From Winogradskyella algicola (GTDB taxonomy: Bacteria > Bacteroidota > Bacteroidia > Flavobacteriales > Flavobacteriaceae), in assembly GCF_005869935.1 (NCBI RefSeq), contig NZ_SZQF01000001.1, positions 434,001 to 498,000 of the forward strand: 64,000 bases of DNA, given 5' to 3'. Made by a program: the position numbers and the translations under genes. Below the pieces are notes generated by a model that did not search any database, was not told where the DNA came from, and saw only the letters and a program-made list of their open reading frames with translations. The stretch's first letter is position 1, and each line of letters begins with the position of its first letter. Positions 34,791-45,686 of this stretch are shown here, piece by piece.

Positions 34791-36956
34791 TTAACCTTTT
34801 ACTTTTTCCTTTGTTTTACTTGGTAGTACATCAAAGCCCATATTATAAAGAGTAAACCCGAAAATATCAGCGTATTGTTCAATGGTTTTACTTACAGGAG
34901 TGCCAGCACCATGACCAGCATCGGTTTCAATTCTAATAAGTGTTGGGTTGTCACCAGATTGCTTGCTTTGTAACTCCGCAGCAAATTTAAAACTGTGAGC
35001 TGGAACCACTCTATCATCATGATCTCCAGTTGTTACCAAAGTTGCTGGGTATTCAACCCCTTCTTTTACATTATGCACAGGTGAATAGCCTTTTAAGTAA
35101 TTAAACATTTCTTTACTATCCTCTGCTGTACCGTAGTCGTATGCCCAACCTGCACCTGCAGTAAAAGTGTGGTATCGTAACATATCTAAAACTCCAACAG
35201 CAGGCAATGCAACTTTCATTAAATCTGGTCTTTGCGTCATTGTTGCGCCAACTAATAAGCCTCCGTTAGATCCGCCTCTAATAGCTAAATAATCTGATGA
35301 GGTATATTTTTCTGAAATTAAATATTCCGCTGCAGCAATAAAGTCATCAAAAACATTCTGTTTTTTCATTTGAGTACCTGCATTATGCCATTTTTTTCCA
35401 TACTCTCCACCACCACGCAAATTAGCTACAGCATATATTCCACCTTGTTCCATCCATACGGCATTTGTAATACTAAAACTCGGTGTAAGAGAGATATTGA
35501 AACCACCATAACCGTATAATATAGTTGGGTTTTTACCATCGAGCTCTAAACCTTTTTTGTGCGTTATTATCATAGGAACTTTTGTGCCATCCTTAGAGGT
35601 ATAAAACACTTGTTTGCTTTCGTAATTTTCAGGATTAAAGTCTATGTTTGGTTTACGATATAATTTAGATGTTCCTTCCTCAATATTATATTTGTAAATA
35701 CTGCCAGGAGTAACATAATTTGTAAAAGAATAATACAATTCTTTTTCTTCTTTTTTAGCACCGAACCCACCAGCACTCCCAACGCCAGGTAGCTTTACTT
35801 CTCTTACAAGTTTTCCATCGTAATCATACTGCAAAACTTTAGAAACAGCATCTACCATATATTCTGCGAAGAAATAACCGCCTCCTGTAGATGGGCTAAG
35901 TACATTTTCGGTTTCGGGAATGAAATCTTCCCAATTTTCTGGTTTTGGGTCTGATGCATCTACGGTAACAACTTTTTGATTAGGTGCATTAAGGTTTGTC
36001 ATAATATAGAGTTTAGAACCTACATTTTCTATGATGTTAGAGTCTGAGTCAGTATGTCCTAAAATTTCAACAAAAGGAGCGTTTGGTTTGGTAAGGTCTT
36101 TTATATAAAGCTTATTTCCTGACGTAGAGACTCTAGGCGTGATGATGAGATAGCGGTCATCTTCCGTTACGCCACCATAAATATAGCGATGCTTTTCTTC
36201 TGGAGTACCACCATATATTAATTGGTCTTCAGATTGTTTAGTACCTAGCTTATGATAATAGACTTTGTGTTGGTCTGTTTTTGCAGAAAGCTCACTCCCT
36301 TTTGGTTTGTCGTAGCTTGAGTAATAGAAGCCTTCGTTTTTGTACCAAGACATACCACTAAACTTAATATCGACTAAGGTGTCTTCAACGATTTCCTTGG
36401 TCTCAGTATTCATTATTAGAATTTTCCTCCAATCACTACCACCTTCAGAAATTGAATATGCTAGTGTTTTTCCATCTTTAGAAAAACTTAGACCACCTAA
36501 GGAAATTGTTCCATCTTCTTTAAAAGTATTTGGATCTAAAAAGACCTCTGCAGTCTCTGGATCGGCATTATTTTTATATCTGTAGATGACGTACTGGTTT
36601 TGTAACCCATCATTCTTGTAGAAATAGGTGTAATCACCTTCTTTAAAAGGGGAACCAATTTTTTCGTAGTTCCATAGTTTAATAAGACGTTCTTTGAGCT
36701 CTTCTCTGTAAGGGATGTTATCTAGGTAGCCAAACGTTGCTTCATTTTGAGACTTTACCCAGGCTTCGGTTTCGGCACTTCTGTCATCTTCTAGCCAACG
36801 GTAAGGATCGGCTACATCTTCACCAAAGTAATTGTCTACGGTGTCAACCTTTTTGGTTTCGGGATAGTTTACAGTAATAGGTTTCACTTTTTCGGATTCG
36901 TTTTTACAGGAAACAAAAATACTTAGTAATGCAGTACTTAGAAGTAATTTTTTCAT
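34791..36956 (-). CDS. Prolyl oligopeptidase family serine peptidase (S9A), lipoprotein
   Basis: 721 residues. Lipobox FVSC in the N-terminal signal, so exported. N-terminal seven-bladed propeller (about 70-440) and C-terminal alpha/beta hydrolase with triad S563 (RGGSNGGLL), D648 (GDHDDRVVP) and H682 (DAGHGAG). '[12 protein letters not shown]' and '[14 protein letters not shown]' are classical S9A motifs. It cleaves proline-containing oligopeptides in the periplasm. All catalytic residues are intact and length is normal for the family. Confidence 0.96.
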   Translation of the reverse strand: MKKLLLSTALLSIFVSCKNESEKVKPITVNYPETKKVDTVDNYFGEDVADPYRWLEDDRSAETEAWVKSQNEATFGYLDNIPYREELKERLIKLWNYEKIGSPFKEGDYTYFYKNDGLQNQYVIYRYKNNADPETAEVFLDPNTFKEDGTISLGGLSFSKDGKTLAYSISEGGSDWRKILIMNTETKEIVEDTLVDIKFSGMSWYKNEGFYYSSYDKPKGSELSAKTDQHKVYYHKLGTKQSEDQLIYGGTPEEKHRYIYGGVTEDDRYLIITPRVSTSGNKLYIKDLTKPNAPFVEILGHTDSDSNIIENVGSKLYIMTNLNAPNQKVVTVDASDPKPENWEDFIPETENVLSPSTGGGYFFAEYMVDAVSKVLQYDYDGKLVREVKLPGVGSAGGFGAKKEEKELYYSFTNYVTPGSIYKYNIEEGTSKLYRKPNIDFNPENYESKQVFYTSKDGTKVPMIITHKKGLELDGKNPTILYGYGGFNISLTPSFSITNAVWMEQGGIYAVANLRGGGEYGKKWHNAGTQMKKQNVFDDFIAAAEYLISEKYTSSDYLAIRGGSNGGLLVGATMTQRPDLMKVALPAVGVLDMLRYHTFTAGAGWAYDYGTAEDSKEMFNYLKGYSPVHNVKEGVEYPATLVTTGDHDDRVVPAHSFKFAAELQSKQSGDNPTLIRIETDAGHGAGTPVSKTIEQYADIFGFTLYNMGFDVLPSKTKEKVKG

Positions 36957-37108
36957 AATTGGTTTTTAAAATTAAACCTCAATAAAAGCCTGACTTAAGA
37001 CTGTATTGAGTTGAATATTTTTAGATGTAGATGAGTTTCTAACATCTTCGTTAGAAAACGAGATTAAAGATACAAAATTTTAAGATGGGCCTAAAAATTA
37101 TAGAAAAT

Positions 37109-38098
37109 CTAAATGAGATTATTATTAACCAAGTATTCTGCAATTTGTATGGTATTTGTAGCAGCACCTTTTCTAAGATTGTCACTAACTACCCAAAGGT
37201 TTAGAGTATTAGGCTGAGAGCCATCCCTTCTTATTCTGCCCACAAACACATCGTCTTTACCATTAGCATACATTGGCATTGGATATACATTTACATCTAA
37301 GTTATCTTGTACAGTAACACCTTGGGTATTATCTAATATTTGCCTTACTTCGGTTAAGTCAAAATCATTTTCAAATTCCACATTTACAGCTTCGCTGTGT
37401 CCTCCTGCGGTTGGAATTCTTACAGCAGTAGCTGTTACGGCAATAGTTCTGTCATCAAGGATTTTTTGAGTTTCCCTTACCAGTTTCATTTCTTCTTTTG
37501 TGTATCCGTTTTCTTCAAAAACATCACAATGAGGTATAGCATTTTTGTGAATTGGGTAATGGTAAGCCATATCTCCTTTTTTACCAGCTATTTCATTTTC
37601 TAATTGCTCTACAGCTTTTACACCGGTTCCAGAAACAGATTGATATGTAGATACAACAATACGTTTTATTTTGTATTTACGGTGAAGTGGTGCCAATGCC
37701 ATAACCATTTGTATAGTTGAACAATTAGGATTGGCAATAATTTTATCTTCTTTGGTTAATTCGCCAGCATTAATCTCTGGTACAACAAGTTTTTTAGATA
37801 AATCCATTCTCCAAGCTGAAGAGTTATCGATAACAGTTGTACCAACCTCTGCAAATTTTGGTGCCCATTCTAAAGACGTACTTCCTCCAGCTGAGAATAG
37901 TGCTATATCTGGTTTTTTTTCAATTGCAGAAGGTATGCTTATAACTTGATGTTGTTTCCCTTTAAATTCTATGGTTTTACCAACAGAACGCTCAGATGCT
38001 ACCAAAAGCAATTCATCGATTGGAAAGTTTCGTTCTTCAAGAACATTCAACATAACATTACCTACTAATCCAGTTGCACCTACTACAGCTATTTTCAT
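37109..38098 (-). CDS. asd: Aspartate-semialdehyde dehydrogenase
   Basis: 329 residues. Converts aspartyl phosphate to aspartate semialdehyde for lysine/diaminopimelate, threonine and methionine synthesis. N-terminal NADP fold (VVGATGLVGNVML), SAGGSTS, catalytic C126 in NPNCSTIQ, 'STYQSVSGTG' and the catalytic His in IPTAGGHSEAV. Standard length. It has its own promoter and is not part of a lysine operon here. Confidence 0.97.
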   Translation of the reverse strand: MKIAVVGATGLVGNVMLNVLEERNFPIDELLLVASERSVGKTIEFKGKQHQVISIPSAIEKKPDIALFSAGGSTSLEWAPKFAEVGTTVIDNSSAWRMDLSKKLVVPEINAGELTKEDKIIANPNCSTIQMVMALAPLHRKYKIKRIVVSTYQSVSGTGVKAVEQLENEIAGKKGDMAYHYPIHKNAIPHCDVFEENGYTKEEMKLVRETQKILDDRTIAVTATAVRIPTAGGHSEAVNVEFENDFDLTEVRQILDNTQGVTVQDNLDVNVYPMPMYANGKDDVFVGRIRRDGSQPNTLNLWVVSDNLRKGAATNTIQIAEYLVNNNLI

Positions 38099-38123
38099 CT
38101 GTTATTTTTAAAAAATTATGTGA

Positions 38124-38131
38124 CAAAATTA
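38124..38131 (-). promoter_or_regulatory. -7 box (TAATTTTG) for asd
   Basis: TAnnTTTG on the minus strand, 25 nt before the asd ATG. Confidence 0.5.
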
Positions 38132-38223
38132 AACAAAATAAAGCCCTCAATATTAATAAAAGAGAAGCTTTTAACATTAAAAAAGTATAGTGTTAATTAT
38201 TTAACTTTTTAGTTTTCAAAAAG

Positions 38224-38250
38224 AAAAACCCAGACCTTAAGTCTGGGTTT
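38224..38250 (-). terminator. Terminator after mscL
   Basis: AAACCCAGAC-TTAAG-GTCTGGGTTT hairpin, T-run on the minus strand. Confidence 0.87.
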
Positions 38251-38289
38251 AGTTAATAGATATGTAGTATAGCGGTAGCTATATTTTAT

Positions 38290-38691
38290 TTACTTTTTTA
38301 AAGAATCTCTGATCTCCATTAATAAATCTATTTCAGACGGACCTGCAGGTTCTTCTGGCGCAGGCTCTTCTTTCTTCTTCATTTTGTTAACACCTTTTAC
38401 AACCATAAACATTACAAATGCTACAATAATAAAGTCTATAACATTAGTTAAAAAAGTTCCGTATTCTAACCATACTTCGCCTACCATTTCTCCTGCGTCG
38501 TTTAATTCCCCATCTTTTAATTTGTGTCTTAATGCTTTAAAGTCAGAATCGAATATCAAACCAATTAATGGCGATACAATTCCACCTGTAAATGCTGTAA
38601 CTACTTCTTTAAAAGCAGCACCCATTACAAAACCAACAGCAATGTCTACAAGGTTGCCCTTCATTGCAAATTCCTTAAATTCTTTTAACAT
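38290..38691 (-). CDS. mscL: Large-conductance mechanosensitive channel
   Basis: 133 residues. N-terminal helix MLKEFKEFAMKGNLVDIAVG, first pore helix VGFVMGAAFKEVVTAFTGGIVSPLIG, periplasmic loop, second helix 'FLTNVIDFIIVAFVMFMVVKGVNKM', then a basic/acidic cytoplasmic helix (KKKEEPAPEEPAGPSEIDLLMEIRDSL). The pentameric pore opens under membrane tension to release solutes in hypo-osmotic shock. Monocistronic. Confidence 0.97.
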   Translation of the reverse strand: MLKEFKEFAMKGNLVDIAVGFVMGAAFKEVVTAFTGGIVSPLIGLIFDSDFKALRHKLKDGELNDAGEMVGEVWLEYGTFLTNVIDFIIVAFVMFMVVKGVNKMKKKEEPAPEEPAGPSEIDLLMEIRDSLKK

Positions 38692-38771
38692 AATTTAGTG
38701 TTTTAAATAGTTAGTATATATGTTAGTGAGATACTAAAATAAGTAAAAAGTCACAATTTGTTAAAAAAACC

Positions 38772-39881
38772 TTAAGTAGAGATAATGTTTCTACTAACAC
38801 GTTGAGATATTGCGGTAATAATTTCATAAGAAATTGTACCTGAAGATTCTGCAAGATTAGAGGCCTTGTGTGAGCCATCAAAGATGATAACTTCGTCTCC
38901 TTCACTACAGTCAATATCCGAAACATTAACCATGATCATGTCCATGCATACATTACCAATGATTGGAGCTTTTTGTCCGTTGATAAACACAAAGCCTTTC
39001 TCTTTACCATAAACTCTTGTAATGCCATCAGCATGGCCAATAGGTATTGTAGCGGTTTTCTCTAATCCTTTAGCCTTATAAGCTCTATTGTATCCTACGG
39101 TTTCTCCTTTTTCAATATTATGGATTTGAGATATTACTGACTTTAAACGAGCAATAGGTTTTAATTTTTGGTCTTCTAAAACGGAGTTTCCAAAGCCATA
39201 AAGTCCTATGCCACTTCGCACCATGTCTAAATGTCCTTTGGGATAGTTTATAATTCCTGAAGTGTTACATAAATGCAACCATGGCTTGTAGTCTAATTTA
39301 GACTTAAAATCTTCAGCTATAGACTTAAACGATTTTATTTGATTATTAGTGAAGTCTGTTTCATTTTTGTCTTCACTGGCAGCTAAGTGCGAAAAAAGAG
39401 ACTTCACTTTTATGGATGTAGTTCTGTTGAGTTGTGAAGCTATATAATCCACATCATTTCTACCAAAACCAAGACGGTTTAAGCCTGTGTTAAATTTAAC
39501 GTGGATAGGATAGTCCTTTTGAGATTGATCTTCTGCAACCGAAATGAATTCATTTAAAATTCTTGCACTATAAATACTGGGCTCTAAACAGCGTTCTATT
39601 AAAGTTTTGAAATTAATTGGCTGTGGATGAAGTACCAAAATAGGTGTCGTAACACCAGCATCTCTGAGTAAAACACCCTCTTTAGCGTATGCAACAGCTA
39701 AGTAATCTACATTGAGTGATTCTAAATGTTTGGCTATAGCAACGGAATCACTGCCATATGCAAAAGCTTTAACAACAGCTAAAAATTTAGTGCTGGGTTG
39801 TAGTTTGGATTTTAAATAATTGAAATTATGTGTTAAGGCACCTAAATCAATTTCAAGAACAGTTTCATTCGCTTTTGGCAT
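38772..39881 (-). CDS. alr: Alanine racemase
   Basis: 369 residues from the ATG at 39881 ([16 protein letters not shown]), the start that matches the family; the frame is open to 39902. PLP-dependent interconversion of L- and D-alanine for peptidoglycan. K38 in VVKAFAYG is the Schiff-base lysine (usual motif VVKANAYG, here with F for N), and the catalytic tyrosine lies in [10 protein letters not shown]. '[23 protein letters not shown]' and '[11 protein letters not shown]' are conserved. The start lies inside the 3' end of tdk (17-nt overlap), so the two are translationally coupled. Confidence 0.95.
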   Translation of the reverse strand: MPKANETVLEIDLGALTHNFNYLKSKLQPSTKFLAVVKAFAYGSDSVAIAKHLESLNVDYLAVAYAKEGVLLRDAGVTTPILVLHPQPINFKTLIERCLEPSIYSARILNEFISVAEDQSQKDYPIHVKFNTGLNRLGFGRNDVDYIASQLNRTTSIKVKSLFSHLAASEDKNETDFTNNQIKSFKSIAEDFKSKLDYKPWLHLCNTSGIINYPKGHLDMVRSGIGLYGFGNSVLEDQKLKPIARLKSVISQIHNIEKGETVGYNRAYKAKGLEKTATIPIGHADGITRVYGKEKGFVFINGQKAPIIGNVCMDMIMVNVSDIDCSEGDEVIIFDGSHKASNLAESSGTISYEIITAISQRVSRNIIST

Positions 39882-40521
39882 CAGACTTATTTTCTTTAGC
39901 ATTGATTTCTTCAGCGTCTTTTACTTTCATTTGTCTCACTTTATCTCTAAGCATGGACTTATAAAAAGCAGCACGACTTAGGGGTTCGTATTCTTCAACT
40001 TCACCAAGCAAGACCAAATCATCGCTCTGCGCTTTTCTGTAACTATACTGCGCTAAATTTCCTGTTTTGGTACAGATAGCATGCACCTTTGTAACATACT
40101 CTGCAGTTGCCATAAGGTAAGGCATAGGACCAAAAGGGTTTCCTTTAAAATCCATATCCAAACCAGCTACAATAACACGAATGCCTTTGTTGGCTAAATC
40201 ATTACAAACCCTAACAATTTCATCATCAAAAAATTGCGCTTCATCAATGCCAACGACATCACAACCATCTGCTAAAATTGGAATATTTGCAGCTGCAGGC
40301 ACTGGAGTGGATCTGATTTCATTAGAGTCGTGAGAAACCACCATTTCGTCATCATACCTTACATCTACTGCAGGTTTAAAAATTTCAACTTTTTGTCGGG
40401 CAAATTGAGCACGCTTTAATCTGCGAATCAGCTCTTCGGTTTTACCAGAGAACATTGATCCACAAATCACTTCAATCCACCCAAATTGTTCTTTATGATT
40501 TACCGTATTTTCAAGAAACAT
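39865..40521 (-). CDS. tdk: Thymidine kinase (type II)
   Basis: 218 residues. P-loop GSMFSGKT (21-28), Walker-B-like '[14 protein letters not shown]' and '[16 protein letters not shown]' lasso region. Phosphorylates thymidine (salvage). The zinc-site cysteine pair is reduced to AICTKTGN, as is usual in Bacteroidota enzymes of this type, so structural zinc may be absent. The tail is highly charged ([18 protein letters not shown]) and overlaps alr. Confidence 0.95.
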   Translation of the reverse strand: MFLENTVNHKEQFGWIEVICGSMFSGKTEELIRRLKRAQFARQKVEIFKPAVDVRYDDEMVVSHDSNEIRSTPVPAAANIPILADGCDVVGIDEAQFFDDEIVRVCNDLANKGIRVIVAGLDMDFKGNPFGPMPYLMATAEYVTKVHAICTKTGNLAQYSYRKAQSDDLVLLGEVEEYEPLSRAAFYKSMLRDKVRQMKVKDAEEINAKENKSDAKSE

Positions 40522-40690
40522 TTCGTAATTTTAGCACTAAAACGTAGTCAATTTTCGTTTGTATAAAGGTCAATCAAAAATATTAAAAATCAAAAGCAAT
40601 TAGGATGAAACATATACTATTTATTTTTAAATAAGAATAGTATAGTTTGAAATGTTACATCTGACTTTGTTTAACATTAAATCAAATGAT

Positions 40691-41437
40691 ATGAAAAAGA
40701 AATTAGAATCAGAATTAATAAGTATAGCACATAGGATTCTAAAATTAAAAGGACGAGAAGATGTCGATAGAATGCATGAAGAGGTTGCCAAGCTTTATGA
40801 AAAGCTAACGGTTTTAAAATTTGCCCACGAAAATTTTGAAGATGACATGCCAACTATTGGTAATGATTCTTCATTTTTTGGGATGCTAGATACAGCTTTT
40901 AATAATACCGTAAGTGATAATATTGAGGTTGGAAACAAAACCTATGTTAATCTTGATGAGGTAGAGGACGACGGCATTATGGAACCTGTAATGGAAAAGA
41001 TTAAAGACATGGTAGCTCAGATGCCAGGCGAAAGTCAACAGGTAGATATCATGGTTGAAGAAGTGGTTGCCAATGAAAAACCAAAAACTATAGAGTTTGA
41101 AACCATTAGTTCTGATTTTGGCAATATTCCAGAGTTTGAGCCTATTGAAGATGCTAAAAAACGTGAAGCTGAGCAAGCTAAAAAATCATTAAATGATAAA
41201 TTAAAAGGGAACGGATTACAGATTGGATTGAATGATAAATTAGCCTTTATAAAACATCTTTTTGAAGGTAAAAGTGAAGACTATGACCGTGTCATCTCTC
41301 AAATTAACACTACAGACTCTCTTGCAGAAGCCAGAGCACTTATCTACGAAATGGTAAAGCCAGATTATAATAACTGGGAAGGCAAGGAAGACTACGAAGA
41401 ACGCTTTATAGAAATTGTTGAAGGTAAATTCAGTTAA
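40691..41437 (+). CDS. Conserved Bacteroidota hypothetical protein, acidic cytoplasmic
   Basis: 248 residues from the ATG at 40691 (MKKKLESELISIAHRILKLKGR). No signal or membrane segment. Three parts: an N-terminal helical hairpin (1-45), a low-complexity acidic middle (50-150, e.g. 'NLDEVEDDGIMEPVMEKI'), and a C-terminal helical domain (160-248, 'GLNDKLAFIKHLFEGKSEDYDRVISQINTTDSLAEARALI'). I recognise it as a conserved flavobacterial unknown; no catalytic motif is evident and no function is proposed. Stop overlaps the convergent neighbour by 4 nt. Confidence 0.82.
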   Translation: MKKKLESELISIAHRILKLKGREDVDRMHEEVAKLYEKLTVLKFAHENFEDDMPTIGNDSSFFGMLDTAFNNTVSDNIEVGNKTYVNLDEVEDDGIMEPVMEKIKDMVAQMPGESQQVDIMVEEVVANEKPKTIEFETISSDFGNIPEFEPIEDAKKREAEQAKKSLNDKLKGNGLQIGLNDKLAFIKHLFEGKSEDYDRVISQINTTDSLAEARALIYEMVKPDYNNWEGKEDYEERFIEIVEGKFS

Positions 41438-44400
41438 TAATTAAGATAAACATACCCTTGTAGAGGCCTTGCTAATCCATTAATTTCTAAAATGTAAAAA
41501 TACGTACCAACAGGAAGTAATCCTGACGATGCAGGTATGCCTCTATTTGCTCTACCATCCCAAGTATTGTCGTAATTATTGGTTTGATAGATTAATGTAC
41601 CATAACGGTTATAAATTTTAATTCTATTATCAGGAAAGCGTTCTATGCAAGGAATTACTAAATAGTCATTTTCTAAATCTCCGTTAGGAGAAATTCCTTC
41701 AGGTACAGACAAGCAGTTAGATATTTCTACAATGGCTTCATCTTCATTGTTAGTCTCATCTCTATCCACTTCATTTAAAGTATTGAGAAAAGCAACATTC
41801 AATAAATTGGTTGACGAAACTACCAAGACCGTAATCTGTAAAGTTTCGGATTGGCTTGGGTTTAAAACAGGGATTGCCCAAGAAAATGTATTATCATCAA
41901 AAACTCCAGAGCTGACTGTAGCGGAAATGTATTCATACCCAATTGGAAGTGCGTCTAAAACTTCAACAGCAGACGCTTGAGTTGTACCCACATTTGTTGC
42001 AGTGATAGTAAATGTTACTTCCTGACCAACAATAGCTTCTGTTGGCTCAACAGATTTTAGAATTTCTATATCTACGTTAGAAGTATCTACAATAACATTT
42101 AAAGTAGCACTGACTTGTGATGCATCTAGGTTATTGGTGTCACTTATGTTTTGAAAGTCATTAAGGTACGTACCAGCACTGTCTGATGTTACCATTACTG
42201 AAAATGTACAACTCTCAACTCCGTTCGGAAAGGCTAAATCCGTAATTCCAACAAAAGTATCTCCAGCAGCTCCAGTAAATGTAGCTGTACAACCATTAGC
42301 CTCTACCCAAATCGGAGATGAAGATAAGGTTACGCCTGCTGGTAAATTATCCGTAAATGCGATTCCATTTTGAGTTGGATTGGTTGCGATGTTATAAACC
42401 GTAAAAATCAATTCGCTTTCACCTCCTTCTAAAATTGTATCTGGCACAAACATTTTTTCTAATATTGGTGAAATCACCTGAACACTATTTACCGAGATAT
42501 TAGTTTCTGGAGTCAACTCTTCATTGTCTGCTGCACTCGGAAAAGCTTCGGCAATATTGTTAAACCCACCACCAAAACTTGGAGCAGCAACAGGAATAGT
42601 GACTCTAACCGTAGAACCTGCTTCCATTGTGGGAATAATACCTGTTATAGAATTGCCACTAATGTTGAATGTAGAAATACAGGTAGCACTACCAGATGTA
42701 ACGCTACAGTTTGGTGTACCTAAAATAGTAAAAGCATTATCTAAGATACTTTCAAATTGTACATCAATAGCGCTAGAGCTTGTTACACTATTACTAATAT
42801 CTACAATCCAATCAAAAGATTCTCCAGTATCTACTTGGGCAAATTCAGGATACGTTTGTACTACTAAATCTATACAAGGCGCAAAGTATGTTTGTACAAA
42901 AGCAGTGTTATTGCCAAGATTAGTCTCAGGAACATTGTTTACATAATTAACTCGCACATAATTTGTGCCAATCATAGGTAGTGTAGAACATTCTGGCTGC
43001 CAATCTATGGTAACGATAAATGACACTGAACTATTTGCTGGGAGTATCCAATTGTCCTCGGGCAAAATTTCCCAAAAGGTGTCAAAACTACCATCTTCAG
43101 TTACACCATCAAAAGTAACACCTATGTTAGTATTTGCAATAGTAAAACAGGAAGCAGTACCAGTTGTTCCCGAACATTCCACACTCACTAAAGTTCCAGT
43201 AATAGGTACATCACCAGCCAATGGAACAGGCATGTGGTCTTGTACTTGTATAGGTTCATCTGTATTACCATCATTGGTTACAGTAATTTCATAGGTTATT
43301 TCGCCCCATTCTGCAGTATTTGTTTGCGAACTTCCAATAGGAGATTCAGGGAAAATTTGAGTTTTTGTAACCTCAATATCAGAAATATCCTCTTCATCGC
43401 AAGGTTCCTCCGTTGGAAGTGTAAGATAGTTATAGTAATAATTGTTGTCTGGATTTATATCTATGGTTTGAGTAGGTAAGAGTACTATCTGACTTTTTAT
43501 TGTAGCGTCCACCTGATTTGGAAAAGGGTTGCATGGTGGTTCAAGAAAAATAACTACAGTCTCAATAGTTATTGTGGTATTAGGTTGAAGTACAAACTCA
43601 CTAGTAACCCATAATTGACCATTATCTGAAATTGTAAAATCTTCACAAGTAACAGGTCCAGTAGTTGCTGTACAACTAACAGAAATGATGTCCCAATCGA
43701 CATTTGCGGATAAATTTTGGATAAAGAAAAACAAAGGAGCTTCAGAAGGCCCATTATTACATGCTGTTGTAACTAAAGAAACTTCTTCATTATAGTCTAT
43801 ATCTGTAGTATCTGTGGGATCAACAATTTCGGTTTCAATACAAACATCTGTTGTTGGGCATTGGTCTGCGTTTGGAAGAATAGTTTCTACAAAATTAGAT
43901 AGGTTTGATGAGACATTATCATGGTTTAAACCTATTTCAATAAAGCTATCAACCATAATAGGCATAGGGTCTGGCGAGCATGTAAAGTTGGTGTAGCGAT
44001 ATACCATTTCAAAAGTAATACTTCCTCCAGAAGTAATTTCAGCACCATCATTAAAATTAAATAATGTTGGAGCAGTAACACTATTTGATGAGTTTACAGT
44101 TGTAGAAGCCGTAGTAAGACCTGTTAAATCAGGACACATAGTTCCGTTAGTACTATCTATACACTCCAAAGAAATGAACTCGGCAAATGGCTGACCGTTA
44201 CCAACCATTGATGTTAAAATTAATCGACCTCTAATAATGTCCACAGGAAAGTCTATCTCACTATTATTGGTAATAGTAAATTGATAAGTAACCTGGTCTC
44301 CCCAAGCACTAACAGGCGTTCCCGGAGTAGGTGAAATTTGGGTGTGAGTTACTTCAAAATCAATAACAATATCCAACACATCTATAGAAATAATAGATTG

Positions 44401-44847
44401 GTTATTACTAGTGTTAGTATCGGTAGTACCTGTGGGTGGACTTATTGTTCCATTAACTGCAATACCGCCTAAGTTGGTTGGTGCAGAGGCTAAAACCAAG
44501 AGTTCTACACTAGAGTTGTTGGGCATATTAGCCACAGTAGCTGTCAAAACATTTGCTGTAATTACAATACCTGAAACATCGGACGCTCCGTTAATATTAT
44601 TTTGAGAACTTGTTGAAATTATAGTAATCTCATCATCAAAATCTATGGAAATACTTGCGTTACTAACAGTATTACCAGAATTAGACAGCGTGATTAAATA
44701 TTGAAAATCTTCATATATATCTACTTGCGAAATAGGAGTGCCATCAAGATTTTGAGCCTCAATGTTTATAGATAAATCTGTGGTTTGGGTAAATAAAAAA
44801 GAGGCATTACATAAAAGGAATAATAAAAGACAAAGTGATTTCTTCAC
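41434..44847 (-). CDS. Large DUF11-repeat surface protein with gliding-motility-type (type B) T9SS C-terminal domain
   Basis: 1137 residues. Signal peptide MKKSLCLLLFLLCNASFLFTQ. The bulk is a series of about seven DUF11/Ig-like beta domains ('DFEVTHTQISPTPGTPVSAWGDQVTYQFTITN', 'DIEVTKTQIFPESPI', 'DIEILKSVEPTEAIVGQEVTFTITATNVG'), rich in paired cysteines. The last ~90 residues are a type B sorting domain (VPEGISPNGDLENDYLVIP ... IKIYNRYGTLIYQT ... PVGTYFYILEI ... GYVYLNY), as in SprB. It is probably an adhesin-like surface fibre. Monocistronic. Confidence 0.93.
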   Translation of the reverse strand: MKKSLCLLLFLLCNASFLFTQTTDLSINIEAQNLDGTPISQVDIYEDFQYLITLSNSGNTVSNASISIDFDDEITIISTSSQNNINGASDVSGIVITANVLTATVANMPNNSSVELLVLASAPTNLGGIAVNGTISPPTGTTDTNTSNNQSIISIDVLDIVIDFEVTHTQISPTPGTPVSAWGDQVTYQFTITNNSEIDFPVDIIRGRLILTSMVGNGQPFAEFISLECIDSTNGTMCPDLTGLTTASTTVNSSNSVTAPTLFNFNDGAEITSGGSITFEMVYRYTNFTCSPDPMPIMVDSFIEIGLNHDNVSSNLSNFVETILPNADQCPTTDVCIETEIVDPTDTTDIDYNEEVSLVTTACNNGPSEAPLFFFIQNLSANVDWDIISVSCTATTGPVTCEDFTISDNGQLWVTSEFVLQPNTTITIETVVIFLEPPCNPFPNQVDATIKSQIVLLPTQTIDINPDNNYYYNYLTLPTEEPCDEEDISDIEVTKTQIFPESPIGSSQTNTAEWGEITYEITVTNDGNTDEPIQVQDHMPVPLAGDVPITGTLVSVECSGTTGTASCFTIANTNIGVTFDGVTEDGSFDTFWEILPEDNWILPANSSVSFIVTIDWQPECSTLPMIGTNYVRVNYVNNVPETNLGNNTAFVQTYFAPCIDLVVQTYPEFAQVDTGESFDWIVDISNSVTSSSAIDVQFESILDNAFTILGTPNCSVTSGSATCISTFNISGNSITGIIPTMEAGSTVRVTIPVAAPSFGGGFNNIAEAFPSAADNEELTPETNISVNSVQVISPILEKMFVPDTILEGGESELIFTVYNIATNPTQNGIAFTDNLPAGVTLSSSPIWVEANGCTATFTGAAGDTFVGITDLAFPNGVESCTFSVMVTSDSAGTYLNDFQNISDTNNLDASQVSATLNVIVDTSNVDIEILKSVEPTEAIVGQEVTFTITATNVGTTQASAVEVLDALPIGYEYISATVSSGVFDDNTFSWAIPVLNPSQSETLQITVLVVSSTNLLNVAFLNTLNEVDRDETNNEDEAIVEISNCLSVPEGISPNGDLENDYLVIPCIERFPDNRIKIYNRYGTLIYQTNNYDNTWDGRANRGIPASSGLLPVGTYFYILEINGLARPLQGYVYLNY

Positions 44848-44911
44848 AGGTTGGTTTTCTATCTAGATGTAGTTTCTTACAAATGGTTGCGTTAAGATAT
44901 TCAAAAGATTG

Positions 44912-44919
44912 TAAATTTG
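44912..44919 (+). promoter_or_regulatory. -7 box (TAAATTTG) for rsmI
   Basis: TAnnTTTG match 20 nt before the ATG at 44940 region; TTG at 44886-44888 is a possible distant -33 element. Confidence 0.45.
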
Positions 44920-44938
44920 AGATTAAGATTTATAACAC

Positions 44939-45607
44939 ATGAAACTATACCTAGTTCCAACACCAATTGGAAATTTAAAGGATATCACTTTTAGGGCCAT
45001 TGACGTTTTAAAAGAAGCAGATCTTATACTTGCCGAAGACACTAGAACATCTGGAAAGCTTTTAAAGCATTTTGAAATTACCACTCCTATGCAAAGTCAC
45101 CATATGCACAACGAGCATAAAACGGTAAATAGTATTATTGAAAAACTAAAGTCTGGACTTACAATTGCTGTGATTAGTGATGCTGGTACGCCTGCGATTT
45201 CCGATCCTGGATTTTTGCTGGTTAGAGCTTGTGTAGAAAACAATATTGAGGTTGAATGTTTGCCAGGCGCTACAGCCTTTGTGCCAGCTTTGGTAAATAG
45301 TGGTTTGCCAAACGATAAGTTTGTGTTTGAAGGGTTTTTACCAGTAAAGAAAGGTCGCCAAACCCGATTGTTACTTTTAGCCGAAGAAACCCGAACCATG
45401 ATTTTTTACGAAAGTCCACATAAGTTGGTAAAAACCTTAGGACATTTTTGTGAGTATTTTGGTGAAGACAGACCAGTTTCTGTATCAAGAGAGCTTACCA
45501 AACTTTATGAAGAGACTGTAAGAGGAACAGCAAAAGAAGTTTTAGAACATTATACCAACAAACCACCAAAAGGTGAGATTGTTGTTGTGGTTGGTGGGAA
45601 GAAATAA
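44939..45607 (+). CDS. rsmI: 16S rRNA (cytidine-1402-2'-O)-methyltransferase
   Basis: 222 residues. SAM-dependent tetrapyrrole-methylase fold; 2'-O-methylates C1402 at the decoding centre. MKLYLVPTPIGNLKDITFRAIDVLKEADLILAEDTRTSGKLL is the family N-terminus; 'VISDAGTPAISDPGFLLVRAC' forms the SAM pocket; 'VECLPGATAFVPALVNSGLP' and 'FEGFLPVKKGRQ' follow. Ends at VVVGGKK, about 50 residues shorter than E. coli RsmI because the C-terminal domain is absent, as is usual in Bacteroidota. Confidence 0.95.
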   Translation: MKLYLVPTPIGNLKDITFRAIDVLKEADLILAEDTRTSGKLLKHFEITTPMQSHHMHNEHKTVNSIIEKLKSGLTIAVISDAGTPAISDPGFLLVRACVENNIEVECLPGATAFVPALVNSGLPNDKFVFEGFLPVKKGRQTRLLLLAEETRTMIFYESPHKLVKTLGHFCEYFGEDRPVSVSRELTKLYEETVRGTAKEVLEHYTNKPPKGEIVVVVGGKK

Positions 45608-45686
45608 ACCTGTATTGATATGCTAGGATAAGTCATAGATAAAGCCACAATATGGTGTTCAGAGAAATCTTTAAACGAAACCACTA

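Noticed and set aside
42524..43294. Long plus-strand frames opposite the DUF11 protein
   Set aside because: They are complements of Thr/Val/Pro-rich repeats on the coding strand; repeated low-complexity codons keep the antisense frame open by chance.
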